A stretch of DNA of 64,000 nucleotides, taken from assembly GCA_017621845.1 (NCBI GenBank), contig JAGASI010000026.1:1-64000 (forward strand). Direction: 5' to 3'. Numbering within the stretch: position 1 is the first letter of the stretch; every line of letters starts with the position of its first letter. Source of the stretch: Muribaculaceae bacterium. Lineage in GTDB: Bacteria; Bacteroidota; Bacteroidia; Bacteroidales; Muribaculaceae. The notes below the pieces were generated by a model, which was not told the DNA's origin, ran no database searches, and saw only the letters and a program-made list of their open reading frames with translations. Shown in pieces: positions 41,439-52,074 of the stretch. Both the position numbers and the translations under genes were made by a program.

Positions 41439-44033
41439 ATGATTAAACAAATTAAATGGATGGGGGTAGCTCTCTCTGCCACAGCCATGACATTAACCGG
41501 ATGTAGCCACACCGACTCGCCGGGGAATGTTTCAGGTAAAGGCTCGCTTATCCCTAATGTAGAGCTTAACACCGATGTTAAGAGCTCTCAGAAGAGTGCC
41601 GGTAGAGCCACGGATATCACCGTTGGCGATCTCGCACTTTCTATCAAGTCTCAGGACGGCTCTTTCTCCAAGTCATGGGCCAGTGTCAGCGAGTTTAATG
41701 CTGACGAGCAATTTCCAATAGGCCAGTACACTGTCGAGGCCTCTTATGGCTCAGTTGAGGACGAGGGATTTGAGAAACCCGCCTACTATGGCACGTCATC
41801 AGTAACCGTTGTCGAAAACCAAGCCACGCCTGTCAACCTGACAGCCACACTTGCCAACTCAATGGTATCTATCGACTATACCGATGACTTCAAGAACTAC
41901 ATGACATCATGGAACTCCCAGATACATGCTGTCGGTGGTGACTATATCACCTTTGTGGCCGATGAGACCCGCCCGGCATACGTACGTCCCGGCGATGTAG
42001 ACCTCAATGTCACATTCTCCAAACCAGGCACCGACAAACCCATCACTCTCAAGGCAACCACCTTCAAGGCTCAAGCCCGACACCACTACCACATCACGGT
42101 CGATCTGAAAACCTCGACCGGAGATGCTGTCCTTACCGTAGTGCTTGACGACATGCTTGCTCGTGAAGATGTGGAGATTGAACTTTCTGACGAGCTTATC
42201 AATGCTCCTATACCCACCATCAAGGCTATTGGCTTTACCGATGGAGAAGTCATCAACCACGTTGCCTATACCAAATATGACAAGGACCTCAAATTCAACA
42301 TCATTGCCCATGGCGAACTTGGCGCTGTGACTCTTACCACCCAAAGCCGCTCGTTGGTAGGCTTCCAAGGCTTCCCTGCCGAGCTTGACCTGCTCACCGC
42401 CGATGAGGCAACTCAAGCTCGCATGACCCAACTTGGCTTTAAGTGTGTTGGTCTCTGGAAAAACCCCGAAAAAATGGCCGTCGTGGACCTCTCGGGTATT
42501 CTGAGCCACATCGCTCCGGGCGAAGGTGAGACAACTTTCTCATTGGTAGCATCAGACAAGTTAGGCAAGCTCAGCGAAGTCACCACTTTCACCGTCAGCG
42601 TTGAGCCTCAAGTACTCACGCTCTCCAATCCCTCTACTCTGTATATCGGTGGCACCCAGGTTGCTGTAGACCTCGCATATAATGCCGGCAATCCTCAGGA
42701 AAGCGTTAAATTGGAATATAAGAATCCACGAGGCACCTGGACACAACTCGAAGCCTCCTTTGGCGCGCGCTCACGGGCCACTGACACCTACCGTGTCAAC
42801 CTCACCGTCCCCGGTGACAACCAGGCACTCACCATCCGCGCCACCAACGGCATCTCCACTTCTGATGAGTTGGTAATAAACCGTCAAGTACCTTCATACT
42901 CAGGCTCGGTCGAGAATGCTGACATTTGGGGGTCTAAAGCCTTTATCAAACTCAGTTCTTCAGAGGCCGATGCATCGGCACTCGCCAAGATTGCAAGCGC
43001 TTTTGTCTCATCGGATGGCGCGACTTTCACCAAGGCCACGACCTCGGTTGTCGATAACAACTATATCATGGTAGGAGGCCTCACGCCCGGCACCGATTAT
43101 ACAGTGCGTATATCAGTCACTGACGACGCTAACCAGTCATGCACTCCGGTCCAATTTACCACCGAGGCTGTCGAGGCTGTTCCTAACGGTGATTTTGAAA
43201 CCCTTTCCACCTCATTCACCGCCGACAAGATGGACCAGGGTGGCAAATGGTCAATTTCAGCCGGCATCAATTATCAAAGCTATTATTCATGCACTGTCAG
43301 CGAACCCGACGGATGGGCTTCGGTAAACAAGAAAACGACATCCGGTGAGACTCGCAACTCATGGTTTGTCGTTCCATCAACATTCAACAGCACCCTCACC
43401 TGGCAATCAACCGTTCCCAAAATCAAAGTCATAGGCACCGGTGGTGGCACTGAGACCCCCGACTCTTATGCAGGATTTACAGCCCATAAAGGCAGTAACG
43501 CCATGGTTATACGTAACGTTGCCTGGGACCCCAAAGGTTCAGTTCCCGGCACCTGGCTCAAGACCGGCATTGGCTCCGACGAATATTACAACCACACTGT
43601 CCCCTCTATCGCCAACGTTTCGGCCGGTAAACTTTTCCTTGGCACTTATGAGTATTCAGCAGGCACCGAGACTTATAACCAAGGAGCAACTATCGCCACG
43701 CGACCGGCGGCACTCAGCGGTTGGTATCAATACACTCCCGACGCCAATGACTCAGGAGAAAAAGGTATCGTCACCGTTCAGGTACTCAGTGGCTCGACAG
43801 TTATCGGCACCGGTTCGGCTCAACTCGCGACCAACCTCAACTACACTTTATTTAATGTACCCATCAAATATGTCAGCGCCCGCACCGCCAAAGCAACCTC
43901 TGTGCGTGTAATGATCTCATCATCCAACCACACCGACGAGTCTCAGATTAAAGTATCAGACCATCTGTATCGCTATGAGTCAGCTCGTCATGGTGCCACA
44001 CTTGTGGTTGACAACCTGACATTTGCCTACTAA
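41439..44033 (+). CDS. DUF4493-type surface lipoprotein with C-terminal carbohydrate-metabolism-like domain
   Basis: An 864-residue secreted lipoprotein. A type II signal (TAMTLTGCS) ends at the lipobox cysteine near residue 22. The N-terminal half is a DUF4493-like region (AGRATDITVGDLALSIKSQDG, repeated beta domains). Fibronectin-III-like segments follow (GLTPGTDYTVRISVTDDA). The C-terminal 300 residues from VPNGDFETLS resemble the putative carbohydrate metabolism domain (PCMD). It probably sits on the outer surface and binds glycans or other ligands. It is the first of three related lipoproteins in one direction; the next start is 36 nt downstream. Confidence 0.75.
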   Translation: MIKQIKWMGVALSATAMTLTGCSHTDSPGNVSGKGSLIPNVELNTDVKSSQKSAGRATDITVGDLALSIKSQDGSFSKSWASVSEFNADEQFPIGQYTVEASYGSVEDEGFEKPAYYGTSSVTVVENQATPVNLTATLANSMVSIDYTDDFKNYMTSWNSQIHAVGGDYITFVADETRPAYVRPGDVDLNVTFSKPGTDKPITLKATTFKAQARHHYHITVDLKTSTGDAVLTVVLDDMLAREDVEIELSDELINAPIPTIKAIGFTDGEVINHVAYTKYDKDLKFNIIAHGELGAVTLTTQSRSLVGFQGFPAELDLLTADEATQARMTQLGFKCVGLWKNPEKMAVVDLSGILSHIAPGEGETTFSLVASDKLGKLSEVTTFTVSVEPQVLTLSNPSTLYIGGTQVAVDLAYNAGNPQESVKLEYKNPRGTWTQLEASFGARSRATDTYRVNLTVPGDNQALTIRATNGISTSDELVINRQVPSYSGSVENADIWGSKAFIKLSSSEADASALAKIASAFVSSDGATFTKATTSVVDNNYIMVGGLTPGTDYTVRISVTDDANQSCTPVQFTTEAVEAVPNGDFETLSTSFTADKMDQGGKWSISAGINYQSYYSCTVSEPDGWASVNKKTTSGETRNSWFVVPSTFNSTLTWQSTVPKIKVIGTGGGTETPDSYAGFTAHKGSNAMVIRNVAWDPKGSVPGTWLKTGIGSDEYYNHTVPSIANVSAGKLFLGTYEYSAGTETYNQGATIATRPAALSGWYQYTPDANDSGEKGIVTVQVLSGSTVIGTGSAQLATNLNYTLFNVPIKYVSARTAKATSVRVMISSSNHTDESQIKVSDHLYRYESARHGATLVVDNLTFAY

Positions 44034-44068
44034 TTATACCACTTCCAATAGCACATATTATTTATAAC

Positions 44069-45364
44069 ATGAAAACCAAGATATTATCTATCATAGCACT
44101 ACTGGCAGTGACCTTGGGGCTGAGCGCATGTCATGACGATGTTAAGCCCATAATTACCCCCGAAAACAAAACAGGCCAAGTCAGAATGAGCTCTCTCGGC
44201 ATTGACATCAACAACGCCGAGAAAGTCATCGAAAGTCAGTCGGCCAAAAAGTCACGCACCAACATTGACCTCTCGGACTATAAGGTCACAATCCTACAGG
44301 GAGGCACACAGGTTAAACAATGGCGTTATGCCGACATGCCCGAAATATTCACTCTTCCCGCCGGCGACTACACCGTGCGTGTCGTCTCTCATGAAGTCAA
44401 AAAAGCCGCTTGGGATGAGCCCCTTTTTATCGGACAGAAAGACTTTACCGTAATCAACGACGACATCACCGATATAGGTATTGTCAAGTGTACCCTCTCC
44501 AATATCAAAGTTACAATCGTCTTTGATGACTCACTCAGGAAGAAAATGGGCGAAGATTCCAAGGTAACCGTTGTAGCCAACGACCAAGGCTCACTTACCT
44601 ACCTTCCCGATGAAACACGTGCCGGATACTTTGAAGCTCTCGAAGGCAGCTCCACAATGGTTGCCGAGTTTTCAGGTACCGTTGGCCAAAACAAGGAAAC
44701 ATTCCGCGTCACAATCACTGACGCTCAACCCGGTCAGCACCACATCATCACTTTCAAACTCAAGAAGGCCGAGCCAACACCTCCCGATGAAACAGGTACT
44801 ATCATCATCGATGGCGAGGGGTTTATTATTGACACCTCGGTAATTGACGAGGACCTCTCAGTAAGTATCACCATCAACGAAGACAACATTACTGATGACC
44901 GTCCGACATTTGGCGGTGACGAACCCGGTCCCGGTCCCGGCCCCGGCCCCGATCCTGGCCCTGGTCCTGAAGACAAAATCAAAATTGAGTCCGAGACACT
45001 GGATTTTGACAAACCCAACGACCCGGCAACCGTATCGACAGCCATAGTAACCATAAACTCTGAAGACGGTATCGCACATTTTTTGGTAAAAATAGAGACA
45101 ACGTCTGAAAACTTCGAGGCCGCCGTATCGGACTTGATGCCCACAGAATTTGACCTCGCCTATCCCGGCGAATACAGTGAAAAATTCAGTGGTATCGGTT
45201 TCCCTGTCAACGATGAGGTTATCGGTGCAAAATCACTGACTTTTGACATCACCACATTTGTCCCCCTGCTGGCCGGCTTCCCAGGCACTCACAAATTCAC
45301 ACTCACCGTGACCGACGAGACCGGTTTCTCGGCTATCAAATCTCTAACATTTGTTCAACCCTAA
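44069..45364 (+). CDS. DUF4493-type surface lipoprotein, 431 aa
   Basis: A 431-residue lipoprotein with signal peptide and lipobox (LGLSACHDDV); the acidic residues after the cysteine resemble the export signal of surface lipoproteins in Bacteroidetes. A DUF4493-like region follows, then a Gly/Pro spacer (GPGPGPGPDPGPGPE, about residues 289-303) and a final beta domain. It lacks the large C-terminal domain of its neighbours. It lies second in a three-gene lipoprotein operon, 15 nt before the third gene. Function is unknown beyond likely surface binding. Confidence 0.75.
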   Translation: MKTKILSIIALLAVTLGLSACHDDVKPIITPENKTGQVRMSSLGIDINNAEKVIESQSAKKSRTNIDLSDYKVTILQGGTQVKQWRYADMPEIFTLPAGDYTVRVVSHEVKKAAWDEPLFIGQKDFTVINDDITDIGIVKCTLSNIKVTIVFDDSLRKKMGEDSKVTVVANDQGSLTYLPDETRAGYFEALEGSSTMVAEFSGTVGQNKETFRVTITDAQPGQHHIITFKLKKAEPTPPDETGTIIIDGEGFIIDTSVIDEDLSVSITINEDNITDDRPTFGGDEPGPGPGPGPDPGPGPEDKIKIESETLDFDKPNDPATVSTAIVTINSEDGIAHFLVKIETTSENFEAAVSDLMPTEFDLAYPGEYSEKFSGIGFPVNDEVIGAKSLTFDITTFVPLLAGFPGTHKFTLTVTDETGFSAIKSLTFVQP

Positions 45365-45379
45365 TCAAGCTTTAACATT

Positions 45380-47527
45380 ATGAAAAAATCTATAATCTTC
45401 TTAGGAGCAACGCTTGCATTAGGCCTGTCAACCACATCGTGCCATGACGAAAGCGTACTCACCGGCGGTCACGGCAAACTGATGATTAATACCAGTATCG
45501 ACAGCGACATCAAAGTTACCTCGCGCGCCTCGACCGAGATTGAGGAAAGCCTTCTGCTATACATCTCCAATGCCAAAGGCCCGGTAAGAAAATATACCGG
45601 CCTCAGCCAAGTACCCACCGAACCTATCGACCTGGTGGCCGACACTTATCTTGCTCAAGCATGGGCCGGAGACTCGGTACCGGCCTCCTTTGACCAACGT
45701 TTCTTCAAAGGACAAGAAACATTTACCGTATCAAAAGGTGAGACAGCACATGTCAACCTCGTGTGTAAAATCGCCAATACAGCAGCCTCTGTAGTATATG
45801 CCGACAACATTGACGAGACAATAACCGATTATAAGATGGTCATCGGCCATCAAGGTGGCACTCTCGAATATGTTGGTCGTGACGAACGTCGTGGCTACTT
45901 CATGATGACAGCCAAGACCACCGACCTGGAGTGGACATTCTCAGGCACCCTACCCTCCGGCGAGCTTTTCACCAAAAAAGGCACCATCGCCAATGCCAAG
46001 CCTGCCACAGAATATGTCCTGCGCGTCTCCAACAACAGTCAGACGCCTGAAGTTGGTGGTGCATACTTCACCATAGAAATCGACGAGCAACCCCTCGAGA
46101 CAATCAACCACGAAGGCGTCATAATAGCCGGTCCCGAGGTTGTCGGATACAAATTTGACATAGAGCAGCCTATCGCTGCCGAGCCCGGCAAAGTAGGACG
46201 TCGTTCAGTGATGGTATATGGCGCGACAGCCCTGAGCAACATTGAGTTATCTTCACCCATCCTCGGACAATACACTACTATCGGTGGCAATGACGTCGAT
46301 CTCAAAACCATGTCCGAGGCTATCGGCCAACAGCTGAATGTCTCAGGTATCACCTTCTCGGGCGAATATAATGCCGAAGAAGATACCGAATGGGTAAAAA
46401 TTAACTTTGAAGAAACACTTCTCAATCAGCTTCCCGCCGGCAACCACGAGATTACGGTAACTGCTACCGACGTCAATGGCAAGAAAGGAATCTCAACCAT
46501 GACACTTAATCTCACCAACGCCCCTGTTCAGACCGAATCGGCAGTTATCACCGACGTATGGGCCACCAAGGCTACAATCTCAGGCACCATACTCAAGGAA
46601 GAAGCCACCGGTGTAGCACTGCGCTATCGTCATCAAGGCACTACCGAGTGGACCACAGTTACAGCCACTGTAAGCGGTACATCCATTAGCGCCCAAATTA
46701 CAGGTCTCACTCCAGGCACCACATACGAGTACCAAGCGATTGCCAATGACTTTGAGCCTACCGATACCAAGACCTTCACCACCGAGGCTGAGTTCCAGCT
46801 TCCCAATGCCTCGTTTGAAAATTGGTACACCAACGGCAAGATACGCATGCCCAACGCTCAGGGAGCACCTTTATTCTGGGATTCGGGCAATGGTGGTTCG
46901 GCTCCATTGATGAGCGTAAACATCACCGATGCTTCCACCGAAAAAGTCCATTCCGGTACATATTCAGCCAAACTTGCCAGCCAATTTGTCGGAGTCGGTG
47001 CATTCGGCGCCTTTGCCGCAGGTAATATCTTTATCGGAGAATTCTTGCGCACCGACGGCACCAACGGCGTTCTCGGCTGGGGTCGTCCTTGCACCTCACG
47101 CCCCACTGCCCTAAAGGGTTATATACACTACACCCCTCAAGCTATCACCGACACCAAGGTTGATGGCGTCAACAAGGGCGACATGGACAGTGGCATCGTT
47201 TATATTGCTATCCTCGATGGCACTATGGACACCGATGATGGCAAAAATGGAACCAACAAAAGCTATCCATTCATCATCAAGACCAAGGCTGCCGAACGTA
47301 AACTCTTTGACAAAAATGCCGCCAACGTTATAGGATACGGCGAACTCGTCCTCAAAGAAGCTACCAACGGTGACCAACTCGTTGAATTTAATATCCCCAT
47401 CAAGTATAACCGCACCGATGTCAAGGCCGTCAACATCGCTGTCGTGGCCTCAGCATCGTTCTACGGTGACTACTTTACCGGCGGTCCCTCGGTAATGTAC
47501 CTCGATGATCTCGAGCTCGTATACTAA
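45380..47527 (+). CDS. DUF4493-type surface lipoprotein with PCMD-like C-terminus
   Basis: A 715-residue lipoprotein with lipobox cysteine (STTSCHDES) and an acidic residue soon after it. A DUF4493-like N-terminal half is followed by a fibronectin-III-like domain (LTPGTTYEYQAIAND) and a C-terminal region from LPNASFENWY that matches the PCMD-like domain of the first gene in the cluster, including CTSRPTALKGYIHYTPQ. It is the last gene of the operon and is followed by a terminator shared with the convergent trkH. The three proteins probably form a surface assembly; that is inference. Confidence 0.75.
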   Translation: MKKSIIFLGATLALGLSTTSCHDESVLTGGHGKLMINTSIDSDIKVTSRASTEIEESLLLYISNAKGPVRKYTGLSQVPTEPIDLVADTYLAQAWAGDSVPASFDQRFFKGQETFTVSKGETAHVNLVCKIANTAASVVYADNIDETITDYKMVIGHQGGTLEYVGRDERRGYFMMTAKTTDLEWTFSGTLPSGELFTKKGTIANAKPATEYVLRVSNNSQTPEVGGAYFTIEIDEQPLETINHEGVIIAGPEVVGYKFDIEQPIAAEPGKVGRRSVMVYGATALSNIELSSPILGQYTTIGGNDVDLKTMSEAIGQQLNVSGITFSGEYNAEEDTEWVKINFEETLLNQLPAGNHEITVTATDVNGKKGISTMTLNLTNAPVQTESAVITDVWATKATISGTILKEEATGVALRYRHQGTTEWTTVTATVSGTSISAQITGLTPGTTYEYQAIANDFEPTDTKTFTTEAEFQLPNASFENWYTNGKIRMPNAQGAPLFWDSGNGGSAPLMSVNITDASTEKVHSGTYSAKLASQFVGVGAFGAFAAGNIFIGEFLRTDGTNGVLGWGRPCTSRPTALKGYIHYTPQAITDTKVDGVNKGDMDSGIVYIAILDGTMDTDDGKNGTNKSYPFIIKTKAAERKLFDKNAANVIGYGELVLKEATNGDQLVEFNIPIKYNRTDVKAVNIAVVASASFYGDYFTGGPSVMYLDDLELVY

Positions 47528-47562
47528 TCCCCTACCCGAGCCACATTAAGGCTCATGAAAAC

Positions 47563-47597
47563 AAGCGGTGCCTACCTACAACAGGTGGGCACCGCTT
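47563..47597. terminator. Bidirectional terminator between the lipoprotein operon and trkH
   Basis: AAGCGGTGCC (47563-47572) pairs with GGCACCGCTT (47588-47597), extended inward by ACCT/AGGT and followed by ATTTTATTATT. It sits between convergent genes. Confidence 0.75.
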
Positions 47598-47618
47598 ATT
47601 TTATTATTGAACGGTAGT

Positions 47619-49109
47619 TTACCGACGCCAGAAAGATGTCGTAAAAAGGACTGTGATGGTAAAAATCTCGAGACGTCCCACTAACATAAGTATTGACAAT
47701 ACCCACTTGGCACCTGCCGGTAACAAACCAAAGCCACCTTCAACACCGGTAAGACCATAACCCAAACCACTATTACCTATACCCGAAACAACGGCAAACA
47801 GACTATCATCAAAGTCTACTCCCATCGCACATATAGCCAATGTACCCAGAATAATCATCAACATATAACTCATGCCAAAAGCTGCAATGCGGGACATGGT
47901 TTCGTGTCCAACTACACGGTCATTAAGCCTTACATACTCGATATGGTTGGGATGAAGTGTCTTATAGGTTTGCCCCTTCATATTTTTCCACAACGCCAAC
48001 ACACGGTCCATCTTCATACCACCAGTCGTTGAACCGGCACAGGCGCCTATTATCATCATCACTACAACCAACATGAATATAACGACACCCCATAATTCAA
48101 AGTTACCATAGGTATATCCGGTAGAGGTTATTGCTGAGGATACCAGAAACAATGGTCTTATCACTAAATCACTCAGCCCACTATAGCCATCTGACAATAA
48201 TGACACAGATATAAGGATGACAAATAAGAATACCAGAATGATATAGCTACGCGACACATCGTTTCTCCACAGCGGCTTTATCATACCGCGACGGACATTG
48301 TATAGCAATATAAAATTAATGCCACCCATTAACATAAATACCGACATCACCACTGCCACATAATCAGAGTGCCAATAAGAAACACCCTCATTATGTGTGC
48401 TGAACCCACCGGTTGACAATGTGGAGAATGAATGACACACAGCATCAAACCAATCCATCGGTCCAATCATCAGGAACACTATCATCATAAATGTCAATGT
48501 CCCGTATACAATCCATAGAGACTTGGCTGTCTGACGGATGCGCGGATGAAGCTTATCATGGGTGACACCCGTTATTTCGGCATTAAACATCGGCAATGAC
48601 GAGGATTGGTTTAACGAGGGCAACAAAGCAAGCATAAACAACACTATCCCCAATCCACCGGTCCACTGTGTCTGGGCACGCCACATCAATATCCCATGGG
48701 ACTGAGCATCAACGTCGCCAATCACCGAAGCTCCGGTTGTGGTAAATCCCGACATAGTCTCAAAAAAAGCATCAGTCATATCAAGTGGCGTAGTTGACAA
48801 CATAAACGGAATCATACCAAAAAACGTAAACAACACCCATGCTCCCGAGGTCACGATATAACCTTCACGCCGATAGAGCATACGGCCCTTGATATCCCGA
48901 GTAAAATATCTTATCGTCAGTCCAACTGTCAACGCCATAGTCATGGTGATAGCAAATGCTTGCCAGTCGCTTTCACCATACATGATACACACCAACATCG
49001 GCAACAAGAGCAATAGCCCCTCAATAATCAATAGCAGACCAAAAATGCGTCCTACCAACCGATAGTTGGTGACGTCCAAGCCATACCTGCCTATTCCCCG
49101 GTTATTCAT
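47619..49109 (-). CDS. trkH: TrkH-type potassium uptake protein
   Basis: A 496-residue polytopic membrane protein, the channel subunit of K+ uptake. The four selectivity-filter loops are visible as TTTGAS, STGGFS, TSTGYT and GNSGLG. Length and about ten membrane segments fit the family. The start overlaps the stop of trkA by 4 nt, so the pair is translationally coupled. With TrkA it forms the low-affinity Trk system. It is convergent with the lipoprotein operon. Confidence 0.92.
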   Translation of the reverse strand: MNNRGIGRYGLDVTNYRLVGRIFGLLLIIEGLLLLLPMLVCIMYGESDWQAFAITMTMALTVGLTIRYFTRDIKGRMLYRREGYIVTSGAWVLFTFFGMIPFMLSTTPLDMTDAFFETMSGFTTTGASVIGDVDAQSHGILMWRAQTQWTGGLGIVLFMLALLPSLNQSSSLPMFNAEITGVTHDKLHPRIRQTAKSLWIVYGTLTFMMIVFLMIGPMDWFDAVCHSFSTLSTGGFSTHNEGVSYWHSDYVAVVMSVFMLMGGINFILLYNVRRGMIKPLWRNDVSRSYIILVFLFVILISVSLLSDGYSGLSDLVIRPLFLVSSAITSTGYTYGNFELWGVVIFMLVVVMMIIGACAGSTTGGMKMDRVLALWKNMKGQTYKTLHPNHIEYVRLNDRVVGHETMSRIAAFGMSYMLMIILGTLAICAMGVDFDDSLFAVVSGIGNSGLGYGLTGVEGGFGLLPAGAKWVLSILMLVGRLEIFTITVLFTTSFWRR

Positions 49110-50452
49110 AGTCTTCGCTTGCTAAACAATTGACCAATCTTATTGAAAGTTCCCGATAGACAGAATACAACCAAGTGGTCACCGGCCTTTATTATCGTAT
49201 CACCTTTGACAATGATACCTTTATCGCCACGTATCAGTCCTGCTATAGTCATACCTGAAGGCAGAGACAAGTCCTTGACACAGCTCCTTGTAATACGCGC
49301 GCCTTCATCGACAACAACTTCCATTACCTCAGCATCCTCAAGTGCCAGACAACGCGGTGTACTCAGCTGACTGTCAAGCATCAACTGAAATATATTACTC
49401 GAAGTTATCAACTTTTTATTTATCACAGTATCGATATTCAAGGCCTCGGCCTCAACAAAATACTGTATATCCTCGATATCAGCCATTACATATTTGACTC
49501 CCGACTCTCGGGCAAGCATACACGCCACAATGTTCTTCTCTGACGAGTCATTTAAAGCGATAAAGGCATCGACCTTATCAATACCCTCTTCTTTAAGAAT
49601 CATTATGTCACGTTGGTCGGCATTAACAACAGTTACACGAGGAACGTCAAGTGCTATCTGACGGCTAAGTTCACGGTCTGACTCCACGATAGTGACATTA
49701 TACTTATTCATCAAGGCTGCTGCCACATGACGTGCCATCTTGCCACCGCCCGAGATCATCACGCGAGCAATCTTAAGGCAACTCTTACCACAAGCAACCA
49801 TCAACCGGTCTATATCACCCTCAAGTATTGAAAAATAGGCGATATCATCTTTATAAAGCACATCGTTGCCATTGGGAATAATTGTAACTGCACCACGCTT
49901 GATGGCACATACATGAAGTCCGGTGAATGTCGATGCAAAATCTTTAAGTTTAACACCATGACCCATGAAATCATCATCAAGCCTCACGCCGGCAACAATA
50001 AGCGCACCGCCATGCAACTCAAACCAGTTATATACCCATGGACGCTGTAGTGCCTGTGCAATGCGGTCCGAGGCCAATAGCTCAGGGAAAACCATGACAT
50101 CCACACCGGTGTCACGAAATATTTTTTTATTATCATGCTCTACAAACTCGGCACTATCAATGCGGGCCACAGTGCGACGGGCTCCTAATGACTTGGCCAA
50201 CTGGCACGAAATTATATTAGCCTTCTCATCGGCCGTCACAGCAATAAACATATCACAACCATTGGCACCGGCCTCCATTAATCCTCTTGGTGACAGCACA
50301 CTTCCACAATGGGTCATCACATTATAGCGAGTATCTATTACAGCCAATCGATCAATATCGTGACTTACAATCACTACATCCTGATTTTCATTTGACAACT
50401 GCCCGGCAAGATGCATCGCCGTCTCGCCATCTCCGGCTATTAGTATCTTCAT
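49106..50452 (-). CDS. trkA: TrkA, potassium channel regulatory subunit
   Basis: A 448-residue cytoplasmic protein with two Rossmann RCK domains, the first beginning MKILIAGDGETAMHLAGQL and the second ARVMISGGGKMARHVAAAL near residue 228, each followed by a TrkA-C domain. It binds NAD(H) or nucleotides and gates TrkH. It is first in the two-gene trkAH operon. A minus-strand -7 element (TATATTTG, 50478-50471) lies about 20 nt upstream, although the matching -33 element is poor. Confidence 0.92.
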   Translation of the reverse strand: MKILIAGDGETAMHLAGQLSNENQDVVIVSHDIDRLAVIDTRYNVMTHCGSVLSPRGLMEAGANGCDMFIAVTADEKANIISCQLAKSLGARRTVARIDSAEFVEHDNKKIFRDTGVDVMVFPELLASDRIAQALQRPWVYNWFELHGGALIVAGVRLDDDFMGHGVKLKDFASTFTGLHVCAIKRGAVTIIPNGNDVLYKDDIAYFSILEGDIDRLMVACGKSCLKIARVMISGGGKMARHVAAALMNKYNVTIVESDRELSRQIALDVPRVTVVNADQRDIMILKEEGIDKVDAFIALNDSSEKNIVACMLARESGVKYVMADIEDIQYFVEAEALNIDTVINKKLITSSNIFQLMLDSQLSTPRCLALEDAEVMEVVVDEGARITRSCVKDLSLPSGMTIAGLIRGDKGIIVKGDTIIKAGDHLVVFCLSGTFNKIGQLFSKRRL

Positions 50453-50503
50453 GTTTTCCTATTTTAAGCACAAATATAAACATTTCCTTTCAGAAAAAAG
50501 TCT

Positions 50504-50511
50504 TACCTTTG
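50504..50511 (+). promoter_or_regulatory. Candidate -7 element for the DUF2130 gene
   Basis: TACCTTTG matches the Bacteroidetes -7 consensus 35 nt before the ATG at 50546. The -33 element is weak, so this is a candidate only. Confidence 0.35.
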
Positions 50512-50545
50512 TATAATATTTATCTAAGCCTGCAACCAACCCACC

Positions 50546-51952
50546 ATGAAAGAAATAAAATGTCCAAATTGTGGCACATCATTCACCGTCGATGACAACG
50601 ACTATGCCGCAATTTTATCCCAAGTTAAAACTCGGGAATTTCAAGAAGAGGTTGAACGACGGATGAAAGAAATTACCGGGCTCATGGACGAAAAGAGCAA
50701 GGTACAAGACCAAAGCCTAAAGCAAAAATACGAAAAATCACTCAACGACAAACAGTTGCTTCTTGACCGTCTCGAGAATAAAATACAACGTCTCGAAGAT
50801 ACAATCGCCAACTTTGACAAGATTAAAGAAGCTGAGATTGGTCGTATCAAGGCCGACAACCGCAACGAAATAGAAAAGCTCAAGTCCCAGCGTGACAATG
50901 ACCTTAAACAGCATAAGATTGACCTCTCGGATATTCAACGCGACAATGATGAATTAATACACCAGAAAGAGCAAACTATCACTCGGCTTCAATCAACTAT
51001 CAATAACCAACAAGCCGAGGCTGACAACCGTGTACTTGCTCTCAAGGAACAACACGAGATACAGCTCAGAGGCAAACAAGAAGAAATTGACCGCCTCAAA
51101 GACTTCAAGACTCGCCTCTCGACCAAGATGCTCGGCGAGACTCTCGAGCAACACTGTGCTATTTCTTTTGCCAACGCCCAGAGTATGGGGATTTTCCCTG
51201 ACGCAAAATTTGAAAAAGATAACGATATCCACACCGGCACCAAAGGAGACTTCATCTTCCGTGATTACATCGGTAACGATGAATATATCTCGGTAATGTT
51301 TGAAATGAAAAACGAGGCTGACACGACCGCCATCAAACATAAAAATACCGACTTCCTCGAAAAACTACACAAAGACCGCTCCGATAAAAAGTGTGAATAT
51401 GCCGTACTGGTTACAATGCTCGAGCTTAACAACCCGTTGTATGACAACGGCATGGTAGACATGTCTCATCTTTACCCCAAGATGTTCATCATACGCCCGG
51501 CATTCTTCCTGCCGCTACTGAGAATACTCACACAGGCTGCTCGACGCAATATCGACCGTATCATAACCCTCTCCAATCAGCTACAACTCGCTCGTGAACA
51601 AAGCCTTGACGTTGCCAAATTTGAAGAAAAACTCAATCGCTTCAAAACATCATTTGACAACAACGTCACCGCCGCTCACAAGAAATATGAGGCGGCAATC
51701 ACCGGTATCGACAAGGTAATCGCCGACCTCGAGAAACAGATCAGCACTCTACGCTCCGTCAAGTCCAACTTTGAAGCCTCGGAACAAAAGCTCCTGAAAG
51801 CCAACCAAATCGTTGATGAAGACTTCACTATCAAGAAACTAACCCACGGCAATCCACGCATGAGAGAACGCTTCAATCAGGCACACCTCACGCAACCGGA
51901 CAACATCCACGACAAGTCGGACATATCAGACACTGACAAGCCGGACGAATAG
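50546..51952 (+). CDS. DUF2130 protein with zinc ribbon and nuclease-like fold
   Basis: A 468-residue protein. It starts with a zinc-ribbon half (CPNCGTSF), followed by a coiled coil (residues 25-190) and the DUF2130 domain. The segment GTKGDFIFRDY then VMFEMKNEAD resembles the D...ExK pattern of PD-(D/E)xK nucleases, seen here by eye only. A basic helical tail ends the protein. The family is widespread in bacteria without an assigned function. It is divergent from trkA with a short shared control region; it stands alone. Confidence 0.75.
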   Translation: MKEIKCPNCGTSFTVDDNDYAAILSQVKTREFQEEVERRMKEITGLMDEKSKVQDQSLKQKYEKSLNDKQLLLDRLENKIQRLEDTIANFDKIKEAEIGRIKADNRNEIEKLKSQRDNDLKQHKIDLSDIQRDNDELIHQKEQTITRLQSTINNQQAEADNRVLALKEQHEIQLRGKQEEIDRLKDFKTRLSTKMLGETLEQHCAISFANAQSMGIFPDAKFEKDNDIHTGTKGDFIFRDYIGNDEYISVMFEMKNEADTTAIKHKNTDFLEKLHKDRSDKKCEYAVLVTMLELNNPLYDNGMVDMSHLYPKMFIIRPAFFLPLLRILTQAARRNIDRIITLSNQLQLAREQSLDVAKFEEKLNRFKTSFDNNVTAAHKKYEAAITGIDKVIADLEKQISTLRSVKSNFEASEQKLLKANQIVDEDFTIKKLTHGNPRMRERFNQAHLTQPDNIHDKSDISDTDKPDE

Positions 51953-52074
51953 GACAACAATCTCAGCTGTCCATTTCTTGCCTCCCTCCTAACTCTATCA
52001 TCTCCTCAATATTTGATTATACCATTCATACTTATTTTTTATATACTTACTTATTTTTAATTAATCTACCAATA

